Shown here: one piece after another, positions 21,298 through 33,667 of the stretch
Layout: every line of letters starts with the position of its first letter
Numbering within the stretch: position 1 is the stretch's first letter
DNA from: Closterium sp. Naga37s-1
Taxonomy: Eukaryota > Streptophyta > Zygnematophyceae > Desmidiales > Closteriaceae
Assembly (NCBI GenBank): GCA_947471745.1
Contig: CANJKZ010000511.1
Location: 496,001-560,000, forward strand
Direction: 5' to 3'
Length of the DNA stretch: 64,000 nt
Notes under the pieces: generated by a model
Database searches by the model: none
Seen by the model: the letters and a program-made list of their open reading frames with translations, nothing else
Told to the model about the DNA's origin: nothing
Program-made: the position numbers and the translations under genes

Positions 21298-23828
21298 TTG
21301 ATGAGGAACGAATGATAATGAAAGATTGAACGGTAGTGAAAGGCTGAACTGTTTGAGCCTAACACAGATGAAGAAAGGCTTTGGCGAGGAACTAAAATAC
21401 TCGGTTGATGAAGGACAACTTCACGAGTAAGAACGGTGGACGGGTTATCAAGCAATGGGGAAGATTGAGGGAGTTTTTTTTGCAAGGACAGTCGCTCGTA
21501 TCTCTACAAATGCGGAGAACGAGAATATCTAGGACAGCTAGAAAACGGTGGAATGGGTATGTGTCAACCAGAGGCGAGGAGGGGAAGGACCCACCCACGC
21601 CTTGCATTTACAGTCGCAACTGTACGAATGAATTGTATGAGGCAACCCCAGTTGTGCCTGTTGTTTCTTTCAACAATCACCTGGAAGTGTTGTTTCTTCC
21701 AACAATCAGTGTGTAATGAGTGTCGGGGGCACGAGGGGATGGCAGTTGAGGTGCATTTGGCGGTTTGGGCAAAAGCAGCAGCAATGTCATTCACCGAGGA
21801 AGCTTGAGGGGAAAGCTTCAACGCCACATCGCGTCAAGCCATGCCAATCAGCGCGACAAGTGGAATGATGAGGTGGCGGGACAGAAACAACCGCAATTGA
21901 GTGCAATGCAAGCGGACGCTTCAACCCACTCACCACCACCACTTCACCCCATCCCACACATCCCTCGGGCTGAGTCCCCCACTCCCTGACCTGACTCAAC
22001 TCCTCAGCCCGACCATCCAGAGTCCTTCCTCCTCGCCAGAGTCCTTCGCCCTCCCAGAGTCCGTCCCTACCTGACTCGACTCTTCCGCTCATCCACAGTC
22101 CCTCCTGACTCAGCTCGCTGCCACCCACCCCCCCACACACACATCCGTTACAGAACACAACCTGCCGAGCATGAAACCGGCTGAACGTGAAATTGTCCCC
22201 ATCCCCCATCGCAACCTGCAAGCCCGCACCGCGATAAATTTGAAGCCTCAGTGCAAAGTGCTACATGTACAACCTCAAAACTTCAGACCGCAACGATGCT
22301 GCATCAGCATCGGCCGATAGTTCTTACCGACCACTTCATAAAAACATGGTTCCATAATACTAATGAAATGTATACACTTCATCAGATATAAGTTTCATGG
22401 TCAGAAACAAGCTGCCTTCCTCCACAGTCGAGATAGCACGAGTCACGACCCCAGTGCGCGTTGCGAGGGAAACTCCACACGAAGTTTCTTCGGGAGCAGC
22501 GTATCAGTGCCACGTGAGCTTGCCCCTCGCTCTGTTCCACGCGCTTTTCAAATACAGTAGGAACTGTGGTGGACGTGTAGCAGAAGGCCTTGCTGGACGT
22601 ATGGATGGCGAGGGAGCTGGGTTGGGTTGGGTTGGAACTTGGGTCCCACAAGCACTTCGGCAAGGTTCAACTGTACCAAGGGTTAAAAACATTTGTCTGT
22701 GTAATAATGCCAATTACAAAAACTCGCAGGCGCAGACAATCTGTCCGCCACCTTGATGTGCAGGTTCGAAGTAATGTGACAATTGATTCTACAATCGGGT
22801 ATATGGTTGTAAAACCATGTACACAAAAACAGTGGGACACAAAGCTGCGGGGTAACCAGGAAAACCCATGCGATGCTACAAGCGACAAACGCGTAAGAGA
22901 AATGGTGGAATCTTACAATGATTTTTCCAAGAGGTCGATTGCCAATTTGGCAGCACAGTGCCAGCACAGCTGTGATGAAAAGAGGTGCGAAAGAATCAGA
23001 GAAAATTTAGCTGGAAGGAAGCAGAATGAGAGTCCCTGGCGAACGAAGAATTGTGGATCCAGCCTAAACATGAACTCTGAAACCAAATCTGCGAACACCG
23101 GTTTAGTCAGGCTGTCGAGAGAAAATCTGTAGGTGGAACAACAAAATGCACAAAAGAAAACCTCAAGCTGCCTGAGCCCAATTTGAGCCAAAGAGCCTCA
23201 AATCCATCATTGGATTTCGTGAGTGTGGGAGTGTGATGGACAAGCTCCAGCAGGATGACACTTCGATGGCCACTTCAGGTTTGGGGTGCGTGCCACCCCG
23301 TCTAGGCCGATTGGCGTGCAAAAATTAGAAGTGTGAAGGGTATTTGGCTGATCCTTTTCTGTGGGTTGTCGTTCTGCGAGCACTAACTGTAACACTTACT
23401 GTATGTGTGGCCCACAAATTCACACGTGATAGCACTGCTTCAGTCAGAAGCAACAAAGTGGTGCACCTCTACTCCACTCCCTAGTAGTGGAATCGCCCTC
23501 AGCTCTCTGTAGCTGCATCCCCCAGGCCAAAACGAGAGGGACTGGTAGGAATTTCAGCGAAGGGGTGAGCATAGGGGCTGGGTATGGTGGCTGGTTTCTG
23601 ACAGGGTAAACTTCGAAGGCAAGTAACAACAGATAATATATGGGTAGCCACTCAATTCTGCAACAAAAAGCTGTTTCGTGGCATGTTGCTTATACTCTGC
23701 CTAAATTTCACACTACACTCCTTACAATCTCTAGACTCTCTTTTGGATTAATAAACACAACAAAGCAGAACATTGGTAAGCCATCCCTGCCCTGCACATA
23801 TACCAGTGGATAGGCCAGGTTATAGAAA
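21298..23828. other. Long intergenic stretch, no supported gene
   Basis: No frame here has motifs, consistent splice sites or coding-like composition. 21950-22130 is rich in CCCTCC/ACTCC words. A plus-strand frame at 22590-23132 is open for 180 codons but has no recognisable domain. I see no inverted or direct repeats with target duplications. Confidence 0.5.
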
Positions 23829-24621
23829 TTACAAATTGCGAAGTGCGGCCGCGATAGATCGAATGTAGATGGCAAAAGAGGCAACAGCGAGAACTGCAGA
23901 TGTGTACAAAAGCACCACCCCTGATGTACCGATTAATGGTCCAATAACTGGTAGCTGTAGCCTGTTTAAAAAGGAAAAGAAAATAGGAGAAGGAAATAAA
24001 AAAAGTCAACACCGCTGCTGTTCTGGCACGAGCAGCTACACTACTGCAAGCCAAAACAGCTGGTGCTGACGTTCATGCATAGGATTGGCTGCTAGATAGA
24101 AAGGAAGATGCATGGGAGCAAATGATAGGATTGACCGTATTCCATCGTACAAAACACTCTAGGGTGTTGTATGGAATTCGTCCAGAACCAGGGGGAGGGA
24201 GGAGGGGGATTGTTGGGGGGGGGGGGGGGGGGAGGGGTGGGTGGGGTATGTGTGTGGGGGGTTGGGGGGGTTTTTGACGAGGGAATAGGGTACTCACATG
24301 GGAGATCTAATGGCGAGCAACACCGTAATTGCAACCATTTGCGTGGCCGTTTTCCACTTGCCGTATCCGCTAACCGCAGTAGCCCTTTTCAGCTTCTCTC
24401 CCTCCCCTGCCGCCCATTCCCGGACTGCTGACATGGCGATCTCTCGGCCAATCATGGCGATGGCGGGGAGTGGGATGGTCCACGAAGGGAGGGCCCATGG
24501 GAGGAAGGGGATCACAGGAGGGGGTTCGGTGCAGAGAAGGACGAGCACTGCTGCGACCATTAGCTGTTGATGGGAGAGGGGAGAGGGGCCAAAGGGAGGA
24601 TGGGATGTAGAGACAGGGGCA

Positions 24622-24692
<71 letters not shown>

Positions 24693-26986
24693 AATGGTTG
24701 AGAAAGGGGATGACTGGTGGGGGTTCGGTGCAGGGAAGGATGAGCACTGCTGCAACCATTAGCTGTTGATGGAAGAAGGGACCCGGCCGAAGAGAGAGAG
24801 AAAGGTAGAGACAGAGAGGGTGGAGGGGAGAGAGAGAAGGCCGGGAGAATTATGGGAGAAGTTTTGGAAAGCTCATGAGAGAAGAGGCATTTGTGTTGGA
24901 GAGGAGGAGGGTGGGTGGGTGTGCAGTTTGCACTTCAAAACATTCAGCATCCAATGCATACACGGTCTGTAACAAGATTCTAACATGCACCAAAGGCGGA
25001 ACTGCACTCCATCTGAAACGTGTGCGTAAGCGTGTGAGTGACAGTGTGCGTGTGTGTGCACGTATGTGCTATGCAAGTCTGCCTGTGTGCACGCATGCAT
25101 GCATGTGTGCATATGTGTGCGTTTGCACGCAATTTATTCAAGGCTCACCCAACCGATCACGGGATTCAGGAATGCCCCAAATCTGCTGCATTACATCTGA
25201 CCGCATGCGCACCTGTGCGTGCGTGCGTGTGTGCGTGCGTGCATGCGTGTTGCATGTTGCATGCATGTGTGCCTGTGGTGCGCTAGCACATATATAAGTC
25301 ACAGCTCACCTTATCCGCAACAGGGTCCAAAAAAGCCCCGAAAGCGGAGCTGCAATTCATCTGCAACATCAATCCCCCAAGGCATAAAAAAACAGCAGAG
25401 TACGACAGAAGCCAGCATGAGGACGAGAGCATGTGTAAATGGGAGACAGAATGAGGACGAGAGCATGTGTAAATGGGAGACAGTAAGAGTATGAGAGCAT
25501 GTGTGCATCCGAAACAGCAAGAGTAGGAAAGTGTGTGTGAATTGGAAATTAGGAGAGCATGTGAGTGAGAATGTAGGAGGAAGTGAGAAAACCGGCGGAA
25601 GAGAGTGAGATAGTAAAAGAGTGAGGGTGAGGGCGAGGGTCGGGGAAGAAGAATCACGGGGTAAGGGGAAGGCAAGGGTGTGGGGGAAGAGGGAGAGGGG
25701 GAGGGTGGGGGGATGGAGAAACAAGGTGACGAAGGGATACACCACAGTAAATGAAGCAAAGCGAGAAGCGAATACAAGCAATGTAACACACTTTCCGAGT
25801 CCATCCAGCCAATGGAACGGCTAGACCATCCTAAATGCAGCGAAACGAGCAGCGAATAGAAACAAAGCAGTAACCATGTAACGCACTTTCCGAGCCAGGT
25901 ACCCGTCCAGCCAATCAGTGATCGAGGCCATGATGAAAATGGCGGTGGCGATTCCCGGGGTGAAGAAGAACGCTGGAAGGGAAGGAAGAAAAAGAGGGAC
26001 GGACACCAGGAGGAAGAAATGAACGGAAGAAAGGTTCAGGTTAGCAGCGTTGTTGTATCGTGAACAGTTCAGGCATTGTCAACAGATCACCACTAACTAG
26101 TACCTCTACTGCACGAGCGATCGTCAGCATGAAATTTGGGTCTTTCACTATTAGGGATTCCTGAATCGGACGTACCGGGAATTATGGCGGGAACTGCTAC
26201 GACGCGAGCGATCGTTAGGATAGTCGGCAACGTCATCACCTCCTCCTTCTTTTTCTCCTCGGAAGCTCCCGAGGATCTCCCAGCTGCCCCTGCCCCATCC
26301 CCACTGTCTCTGGCCACGTCTTTCTGCTTCTCCTCCGGCGGTAAATCGCTTGTCGGGATCGTCGCCCCGTTTCCTCCGGCTGCGTTGACGGTCACGCCGG
26401 CGTAGACTTGACGGCTAGCCGTCAGCGGTTGGAAAAACGCGGCCTCGTCGTTGAGCTTGACCCTGACGCGGTTTCTCGGCCGTCCGTCGGCGTGACGGTG
26501 GAGCGACGAAAATGGAAGGCTAACCGGCGAAGTAGGAAGGCGCTGCTCCAACGCTTGCACGCAAGGAGCTGCAGCCATGATCGGCGAAGACCGGTAAGTT
26601 GATGAGAATGATGACGACGAAATTGATGTAAATCTCGCGAGGAGGGACAGTCGTGGCGAAGATTGCGAGTTGGATACAGAAATGGAAGAGGACGCAGGCG
26701 AAGAAAGCGTAGGCGAAGAAAGCGAAACTTTCGGTAACCCGCTTGTGCTTTTCGTGAACACTAGGTTCGTCTCTGTAGGCTCGCTCAGCAAACGGATGGT
26801 CGTTCGCGACGACGATCTGGTGAACGATCTGATCGCAGCCGCACGGAATACACAACCACTAGAGAAGCTCTTGATCACAGGTAGAGACGAGGGAAGTGGA
26901 GGTGACAGGGAAGAGGCTACGCGCCTGTACGTGGAGGTTGGAAGACGGTGAACCTGAGGGGGAGCCATAGATTTATGAATCAGCAA
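23829..26986 (-). CDS. PGPS: Phosphatidylglycerophosphate synthase (CDP-alcohol phosphatidyltransferase)
   Basis: Makes phosphatidylglycerophosphate from CDP-diacylglycerol and glycerol-3-phosphate, the first committed step to phosphatidylglycerol and cardiolipin in plastid and mitochondrial membranes. Exons (minus): 26176-26986, 25887-25972, 25310-25360, 24298-24563, 23829-23961; 1347 nt, 448 aa, phases agree at every joint. The family signature D-x2-DG-x2-AR-x8-G-x3-D-x3-D is assembled across exons 2-3: TDWLDGYLARK, then MNCSSAFGAFLDPVADK. Exon 4 gives LMVAAVLVLLC, IIGREI-like MIGREIAMSAVREW and GKWKTATQM; exon 5 gives the last membrane helix and ends AAALRNL. The first 200 residues are Ser/Arg-rich and look like an organellar transit peptide; the true start could be a later Met (MAPPQ or MAAAPCV). 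Introns contain decayed extra copies of exons 2, 3 and 4. Confidence 0.92.
24171..24275. repeat. Poly-G and G-rich tract in PGPS intron 4
   Basis: A G-run of about 17 at 24216-24232 in a GGGAGGGGTGGGTGGGG context; this could form a G-quadruplex on the plus strand (the C-rich strand is the PGPS sense strand). Confidence 0.75.
24625..24691. repeat. (GA)n microsatellite
   Basis: About 33 uninterrupted GA units between PGPS exon 4 and its relic copy. Confidence 0.95.
24700..24762 (-). pseudogene. Relic copy of PGPS exon 4 (5' part)
   Basis: Minus-strand translation gives MVAAVLILPCTEPPPVIPFL, nearly the same as exon 4, and even keeps the acceptor TCAACAG, but the copy ends after about 60 bp in the GA repeat. 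Confidence 0.85.
24967..25198 (-). pseudogene. Two relic copies of PGPS exon 3
   Basis: At 24967-25013 the minus strand reads ATGGAGTGCAGTTCCGCCTT (MECSSAFGA), the start of exon 3. At 25149-25198 it reads a decayed form (RFGAFLNPVIG for AFGAFLDPVAD), still followed by GTGAG. Both lie downstream of the intact exon 3 (25310-25360). Confidence 0.8.
25744..25820 (-). pseudogene. Relic copy of the 3' end of PGPS exon 2 and its intron
   Basis: Sequence matching 25832-25910 (CACTTTCCGAG followed by TCCAGCCAAT on the plus strand) is repeated directly beside exon 2. Confidence 0.75.
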
Positions 26987-27480
26987 CGGTAAAACCTAGA
27001 CGTAGTTGCCTGGTCGCCTGGCCTTCACTGGTTCGGTTACGTGTCGTGTCTGGATAAGCTTGATTTGAAACAAGAAAGTCTCGGAGAGTTGTAGTTCGGT
27101 GGGATACCTTCGTGAACGTTACGTAGCTGTGACGCTTCGGTCCCTCAGGGTAATAAACGGTGGCGCGAGTTCTCCATGCCTTGGAACCATTTTCTCCCTT
27201 TCCTTGCTGTTCAAAATGGTTGCAGCTTGCTGTTGCTGTCTGCAGCTCGCTGATTGGTTTGATATTTCAGGCTTTCCCGATGGTGATGTGTGAGTTGCTG
27301 AGTTTTGCGAAGCTCGTAACACACGCCGACGAAAATTGGAGTTCGTCAGGAGCACGTGCCCAGCCACCAACTCAAACGCGACCGAAGTACGTCCAGGGCT
27401 TTTGCGAAATTGCGGAGGGCTGTTACTCTGACAGAGCTGTTCGTTAACCACCACAAGGGTATTTGCTTTTCCTGCTGTAA
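26987..27480. other. Upstream region of PGPS, no gene seen
   Basis: Likely contains the PGPS promoter and 5' UTR. I see no clear TATA box or other site. Confidence 0.4.
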
Positions 27481-27951
27481 GGGCGTGTCCCATGAGTTCA
27501 TTTGGGGAGAGTACATATTTTTTACGTAACTTCGAAAAAGCAAAAGAGTGTACACTCTGACGTGAAAAACACGAGGCGCGTCAGCACAGCGCCAAATGAA
27601 ATTGACCCACGCGGCCTCATAGCCCCACCCATACAAAAATCGTCATCCGAACTTGGGCCGCGAGCGGTAACTCGCCACAGTGCGAATCAACTGTGCCCCT
27701 TGCGAATTTTTGTTTTTTTTTTTTCGCGCGACTGAATGTGCGCGAAGTCTCCGATTGGGGTAACGGAATGGAGGACCCAGCACGAAGTGATCTCACGTAC
27801 CTTGTACGTGGGATAGTACGAACCTCTTGACGTCTTAGGCGTGTCATCAGGTGCGTCATTGAAGACGCATGTCATGAAGGGAAGGGTTACAAACGAAAAA
27901 CAGGGTTACAGCCCTGAACTTGAACTGTAAACGAACTCGTGGAACACGCCC
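27481..27951. mobile_element. Tourist/Harbinger-like MITE
   Basis: 471 bp with imperfect inverted ends of about 24 bp (left GGGCGTGTCCCATGAGTTCA; right, reverse-complemented, GGGCGTGTTCCACGAGTTCG), flanked by TAA on both sides (27478-27480, 27952-27954). Ends starting GGGCGTGT with a TAA duplication fit Tourist-type MITEs. No transposase. Confidence 0.85.
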
Positions 27952-28271
27952 TAATGCCACCTGAACTATCCAGCTGACCCTCGAGAGCTGCGGCAGCAGC
28001 AATTGGTCGTGTGTTCCTCGAATGCGGTTCAGTTGGGTTCCTCGCGATTTAGCAGGACTTCCACTTTTACCGCTTTGGAACGCAACAAACCGAACAAGGT
28101 GAACCCCCTAGACATATTGCAGGAAACATTGATCAAACTATACCTAGGAATTTTACTAGAGGAGCCATAACTTCGAGATTTTTTGCATTTTAGTCCGAGC
28201 TTAGCAGCAATATTGTTTGCTGCCGCCTTCAAGCGCTTATTTGCTTCCCTAAGTGGTATAATCAGAAAACG

Positions 28272-31200
28272 ATGGCCGGATCAAAAGCTCTGCTCGGGCT
28301 ACTCGGGATTGCTACCATTCTGGTGTGCTTGGTTCCTCCTAGCCTCGCTGCTGTACCTGCCATTTTCAGCTCGAGCGTCAGGTATTTCGCTTAGCCTCGT
28401 CCAAGCTTTGTTCTTTTACGAGGATCATATGATTAAAAGCCTTACTGATCGCATCGCCGTTTCAGTTCAGTCGACTAACTTCTAGGGTTCCGCAGGTTGT
28501 CAGATCCGACTGAAGCTGTCAGCTACGAGTCAGTTCAAGGATCCGCTCTTCCTTCTCTCCTGTTCGACCCTTCTCGCGATGTAAGAACACCCGTTTTACG
28601 ATCACGCGTCCTGATATAACCCAATCCATTTCGCTGGCCCTATGATCCTCATTCGCGGATTGTTGACCAATGTCATTGGCGAGCGTCCCTGTTATCTTCC
28701 ATAACTCTTTCAGTGTGTCGTATCATGTCGTCAACACCTCCTTTTCATAAAGCCAGCCATGCGACGCTGGCGTATGTCGTGAGTCAGAAGCGGCCTCCTT
28801 CTGAATCCCCGTTTCTAGTAGTTTTTAAATCGAGTAACGTCTGAGTGCACCGAGCTTCACTCACAGGGCCATTAGATTTGGATCGTTGCATCAGGATGTC
28901 GACACATGTCCTGCACGCATGGACTCGTTCCATAAGACTACTTCCTGTTCTGTGGCCTACTTCAAAACGATCGTTCGCTCTCGTGTACCCGTCTCTCTCC
29001 TCCTGTCGATTACAGGATTCGATCTTCTCATCCTTCGCGGAGGAAAGGCCTGGCGTGGTCCTCGTGTTCCTGGGCAAGGAGGTTAGTCAGTCTTTACTTT
29101 GTCTACATATTTCATCACCGTCATAACTGTCATGTCCGTTCTTGTCTTGCACCACGTTCACTTCATGTTCGTCTTTCTTTTTTTCGGTAGCACCTTTGGG
29201 AGCTGCGCATGTCCTGCGTGCGAGCCGTGGAAACTTACTTTTTTGCTTCTTCCATGCTGTTTTGCAGATTCGAACCATCGACCTGTCGTCTCCAACTGGA
29301 TCCGTTGAGCCTCTGAAGGTACGCTCCTAGCGCCGAGAAAGGCATGGGGTGGGAGAAGCGGGTGGGGAGAAACGGAGAAGTTCTATGGGGAACATGGTAG
29401 AGTATGGCATGGCGTGTGGGACGTTCGGGGAGGGAGGAGGGGGGAGGGGGGAGGAGGGAAAGGGGGAGAATGGGCGTACGTAGGGGAAAAGGGTTGGCGG
29501 ATTGGAAAGTGGGGAGGTGGAGTCTATAGTTCACTTCGCATCCTCTCACGCAGACGTCTGAGGAGCACTTTCCTCGTTCATCTTCTGTTCGCTTGCCGCC
29601 CTCAATCCTCTCTCCCTCCCTTTTCCTTGCTCCTCTCGAAACTTCCAAGGTGTTTTTTCTTATGTGCGCATACTCAGTCCCCCTGTTCTCACGTCTGCAC
29701 TTGCTGCCTTCTTCCCTCTCTCCCTCCTTGCCCCACTCCTTTCCTCGCCTTCTTTCCTCTATTGGCTTTGCTCCCTTGTTTACTCCTCCCCTGCTTTTCG
29801 CCTTTCCTCTCCTTCCTCCTCTCCCTTCGTTTCTCATCATTCTCATTTCTCTTTTCCTCCCTTTTCTCCCTCCCTGGTTTTCCTCCCTCGCCTCCGTTTT
29901 CACTCAGTTTCTTTTTCCGTTTCCTCCCCTTTCTCCCGCCTTTTCTCCGTACCCGTCTTTGCTCCCTCCCGCTCCTCTTTTCCCCGTTCCTGGTCCCCCT
30001 CCCTTCCCGTCTTTCTTCCCTTTCCTTCTTCACTCCCTTTTCTTTTCAGGCACTCCTCTCCCAGTCCGCGTCCTCCAAGGTCTTCCCCTACGTCCAGCCG
30101 CTCGACCACGCTGACACTGCGCACGCGCTCGATGCTCTGCTTGCCTCCTTCTCCTCCCTGGCCTATGCGGGACATGCTGCTGTCAGTGCCTCATGTGGGC
30201 CCGTCTTCCGTCTCGGAACCCACCGCTTCAGCAGTGAAGACTCGCTCCAGGTACATGGCATGGCTGTCTGAACTGAAGGGAGGGTGTGCAAATAGAGTGT
30301 TGACTTTTGAGTCGACTCAAAAGTCGTCCCGGAACTCACCGCTTTAGCAGTGAAGACTCGCTCCAGGTACATGGCCGTCTGAAGTGAAGGGAGGGTGTGC
30401 AAATAGAGTGCCAGCTTCTTCTCTCTGGAATGCTTTACTTCTCCTCGCTGGCCTATACAGGGTGGGCTGCGCTCAGTGCTTGCTTCGTGTGGGCCTGTCA
30501 TTCGTATGGGGACCCAACTCTGTGGGAATGAACACTCCCACTAGGTGGGTAAGCTGCGTCTGTCTCGTCGTCGTCGGTAGGTAACTGCTCTGTGCTGCGA
30601 GGTTCTGACTCGTGTCGGCTCGTGATTCGTCTCTCCCTTGTGTGACCCTGTGCACTGATGACACTTTGCACTACTGTGTGATGTTTCCATGCCTTATGCA
30701 ACTCTCCTTGTGCATTGCTGTTCTTGCATGGCCCCCTGACCAACCATGCCAGCACGAGGGCGACAAGGGAGCTTGACATTATGCTTTGCTGCTCGGATGC
30801 CGCTGTGGCCTCGGTTTGCTGTTCTTGCTTGGCCTCGGATGCAATTTCACGTTATTTTTGGCTAGAGTGTGCTTTTTCATTTCCCTCGTGCATCTCCTCT
30901 TGTGAATTTCCTCACGTTCAGGACCTTCTGAACAACCGTGCCAGCGTGAGGGCATCTAGGGAGCTGGACATGGTGCTCTATTGCTCGGATGGCCCTGCAA
31001 GCGCTGACTCGCACGACGATGCTGTTGCAGCAGAAAGTGAGAGAATCATCTTTCACCCCAAAGCTACAAATCACTCTCCCTTACACCACATTCCCTCACC
31101 TGGCACTCCTTCACACCGCACTCCACTCCCTCAGAGAGGTGCTTGTTTGATTTTAGTCTCCTTGTTAACTTTCTGAGTCCATCCTCCAACAGCTATTGAG

Positions 31201-32175
31201 CTCTTCACTCTGACTTCCCTCATCCAGTGCATCGCCCCCAACTACACTCGCTTCTGCACCACACTCCCTCTCACCGCACTCCCTCACATCGCACTCCCTC
31301 ACACCGCACTTCCTCATACTGCAGGCCTGTTTGTCTCCCCTCAATTTTTTTCTTGCAGCCGCTCCCTCACACTGCACTGTTCTGCTTGTCTCCCCATTGA
31401 TCTCCCCTCTGATTTCCCCTCTGATTCCACCTTTGATTTCCCCTCACAGCCTCTTATCTTTCTACTCTGGCAGCCCTCATCAAGGCTGTCATCCCCAGCT
31501 ACGACTGCTTCTACAGCGGACTCCCTCACACCGCACTCCTTCTGCTTGTCTCCCCTCTGCTTTCCCCTCTCATCTCCTCTCGCAGCCACTGAGCTCTCCA
31601 ATCTGGTGTCCCACATCAAGGCCATTACCCCCAACTACGCTCTATTCTACACTGCACTCCCCGACGCCGACGTGGGAGCGCAGAGGCGCCTCCTCGCTGC
31701 TGCTGACGACTACCCTGCTGCCGGCACAGGTGCTGCTGATGCTGCTGCTGCAGGCGGTGGTGAGGGTTTTGATGCGGTTGGTGCCGGTGCGGATGCTGGT
31801 GCGGGTGCAGAGGGTGTGGAGGGACAGAAAGTGGCTAAGGCGGCGGTGGCGAAGAACAAGTGTGGGCCAACGTGCAAGACCCGTACCGCTCTCCTTGAGG
31901 GCATATTTGCTGTGAGTTTGTCCCTCTGCTTTGTTTCCTTGTTGTTTTCCATGTCACCCCACCTTACTTCCCTGGGCTGGACTGTTCTTGTGGGTCTGAG
32001 TGTTTGGCAATTATTGCATTTTATCTGACCACTTGTCTTCCTTTGAACTTCCATGTTTCTTTGTCTTTCATGCCTTCAGGGCATTGTGATGCTCATGATT
32101 CTCGTCTCAGGCCTCACAGTCCTCTCTCAGATTGACACGCCCACACGGTTTGAGGTTTCCCGTGAAGCGTCCTAA
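28272..32175 (+). CDS. VOA1/Ac45 (V-ATPase subunit S1)-like type I membrane protein
   Basis: Exons: 28272-28381, 28496-28580, 29016-29081, 29268-29318, 30050-30250, 30922-31036, 31586-31911, 32080-32175; 1050 nt, 349 aa, all phases consistent, all GT-AG. The N-terminus is a signal peptide (MAGSKALLGLLGIATILVCL, cleaved near PSLAAV). The body is a lumenal domain with VVLVFLGKE, FPYVQPLDHAD and RASRELDMVLYCSD. Near the C-terminus come a Cys pair (CGPTC), one membrane helix (GIVMLMILVSGLTVLS) and the diagnostic tail IDTPTRFE. That tail and layout match the plant family annotated as V-ATPase subunit S1/VOA1 transmembrane proteins, thought to act in the ER/secretory pathway in proton-pump assembly. 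Family assignment is from recalled resemblance. Relic copies of exons 5, 6 and 7 fill its introns. Confidence 0.78.
29593..30049. repeat. Pyrimidine-rich intron tract
   Basis: About 450 bp of T/C-rich sequence (CCCTCCCTTTTCC type) in intron 4; it makes spurious open frames on both strands. Confidence 0.8.
30303..30326. repeat. 24-bp perfect palindrome at a duplication joint (TCGA core)
   Basis: Core TTTTGAGTCGACTCAAAA with GAC/GTC outside. It lies between two copies of the exon 5 end plus intron start (30215-30297 and 30332-30409). Confidence 0.97.
30332..30541 (+). pseudogene. Two relic copies of VOA1-like exon 5
   Basis: 30332-30367 repeats the last 36 bp of exon 5 with its donor (CTCGCTCCAG, then GTACATGG). 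30434-30541 is a more decayed copy of a longer part (TCCTCGCTGGCCTATACAGG). Confidence 0.88.
30735..30801 (+). pseudogene. Relic copy of VOA1-like exon 6
   Basis: Translates as LTNHASTRATRELDIMLCCS against LLNNRASVRASRELDMVLYC in exon 6. Confidence 0.88.
31192..31545 (+). pseudogene. Two relic copies of VOA1-like exon 7 start
   Basis: 31192-31285 and 31449-31545 match the first 90 bp of exon 7 (cagCCACTGAGCTCTCC and CCCAACTACGCTCTATTCTA). Both are diverged and lack the Ala/Gly-rich remainder. Confidence 0.83.
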
Positions 32176-33667
32176 ATTTGTGAGTCATATCGCGTGCCTG
32201 TTTGGGGTCTTCCATGACTGCGGTTCTGCGTACTGTTGCTTTAATGTGGTGTGGAAGTTTATGGTCCTAAAACAATTAGCGCGGCTTGTTAGTGTTGCAT
32301 CAACTCCATGTTTGGTAGTTTTAACTTGGAATTGAGGTATTTTGCACCTGCTAGTCTTTTGTGTGTCTATGCCCACTTTTGATAGGGGCGTTAGGATGAA
32401 TGCATGTTTAGACATGATGCTGGCTTCTTGCTGTCAATGACAGAGTATTCTGATTTACGTTTCCAGCTCATCCTGGAAGTTCTGCAGTCTGTTACGAAGT
32501 GGACTGTGCCAAATCCATCATGCAATCTTCCGCCGCCGCTTCACCACACCAAAGCAGGGCGATTCGGCGTCACGAGCAAAACCAAAGAGAGAGGTACGGA
32601 GCAAACGAACCACACCGCTAGTTTGAACGTGAAGGAACATTCATGACAGGCGATTCGCTGCGATGACCTGCTCCTCTGTGTTGATTTGTTACGAACTGTG
32701 CGACGACATAACGACAGTCGTTGGACATCTTCCACTTCTCCTGATTTGTCGAGAATTTGAACGTCAATCAGATTTACCGACTTCCAAAAGTCGCCCAGAA
32801 CTCGGCTCCCATTCCAAGCCTTCAGCCCCAAGAACTCGGTTCGGCTTTTCCCCTTTAGCCCACTTGCGCCATTCTCGCGCCTATCTTGCCCCTCGAGGTT
32901 CGGCACACCGTCAGCTGCCGCGGCGCGTCGACTACGTACTGCCTGCATTAACGAACCAAAATGACCGCTCCCAAACCAATCAGTACCTGTCAAACCAGGT
33001 GACCCCTGATTCTTCGAGCCTCGACCAGCAGGCAGAAAAAAGCACAACCCCTTGCTTCGGAACCACCACCCCTCCCCCTCCGCTTTGTTCGAGACTTCAG
33101 GGCAAATTAGCGCACCCTTCATCCACCCCACTCGGTGAAAGAGCGGTGTATGTGTTTCGCTTTCCTCGCTGCTCCTGTTGCTGCTTTTGCTGGTGCTGCT
33201 GCTGAAGCTCTGCTGCCCCGCTGCCCTGCTGCTCTGGTCATTTCCGTTCCACTCATTTCCCAAGTAATCCATCAGAGCACGTCCTCCCATGACTAGCGCA
33301 ATTTCCAGTAAGGTTGCGAATTGAGGCACCCATTGCCATAGCTGCAGCCCTTTTCTCAAACGGACTTGCGACAGCGACAATATCGCATTTCATCTGGACC
33401 CACTGGGTCAAATACTCTCGCCCCTGCTCACCGCCTCTCATTACTGCAAATCGCAATAGCAAACGAGTATATCACCACTTCCTGCAGAGAGGCAACTACT
33501 ACGAACTAGGTTTACACCATGGCAACGGGTCCGACCTGCAGACTCCTACTTTCACTAAGTAACCGCTGTCATTAGTCGCCGCCAGTGTCGCTTCTTAGTC
33601 GTCGCCTCTCAATCGTTTTTTTCTTAGTGCCAGTGACAGTTCCCGCATTCCCTTCCGGCCTGCAGCT
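32176..33667. other. Intergenic; possible degraded minus-strand ORF
   Basis: A minus-strand frame at 32541-33380 is open for 279 codons (begins MSLSQVRLRKGLQLWQWVPQ), and an overlapping frame at 33253-33462 reads REYLTQWVQMKCDIVAVASP. Neither shows a known domain or a clear splice structure, so I leave the region unassigned. The last 100 bp would be the 5' UTR/promoter of the DUF1191 gene. Confidence 0.35.

Noticed and set aside
22590-23132. 180-codon plus-strand frame between the unknown gene and PGPS
   Set aside because: No domain, no coding bias that I can see, and no splice partners.
32541-33380. 279-codon minus-strand frame upstream of the DUF1191 gene
   Set aside because: Overlaps a competing frame, shows no domain and no convincing exon structure; kept only as a note on the intergenic region.
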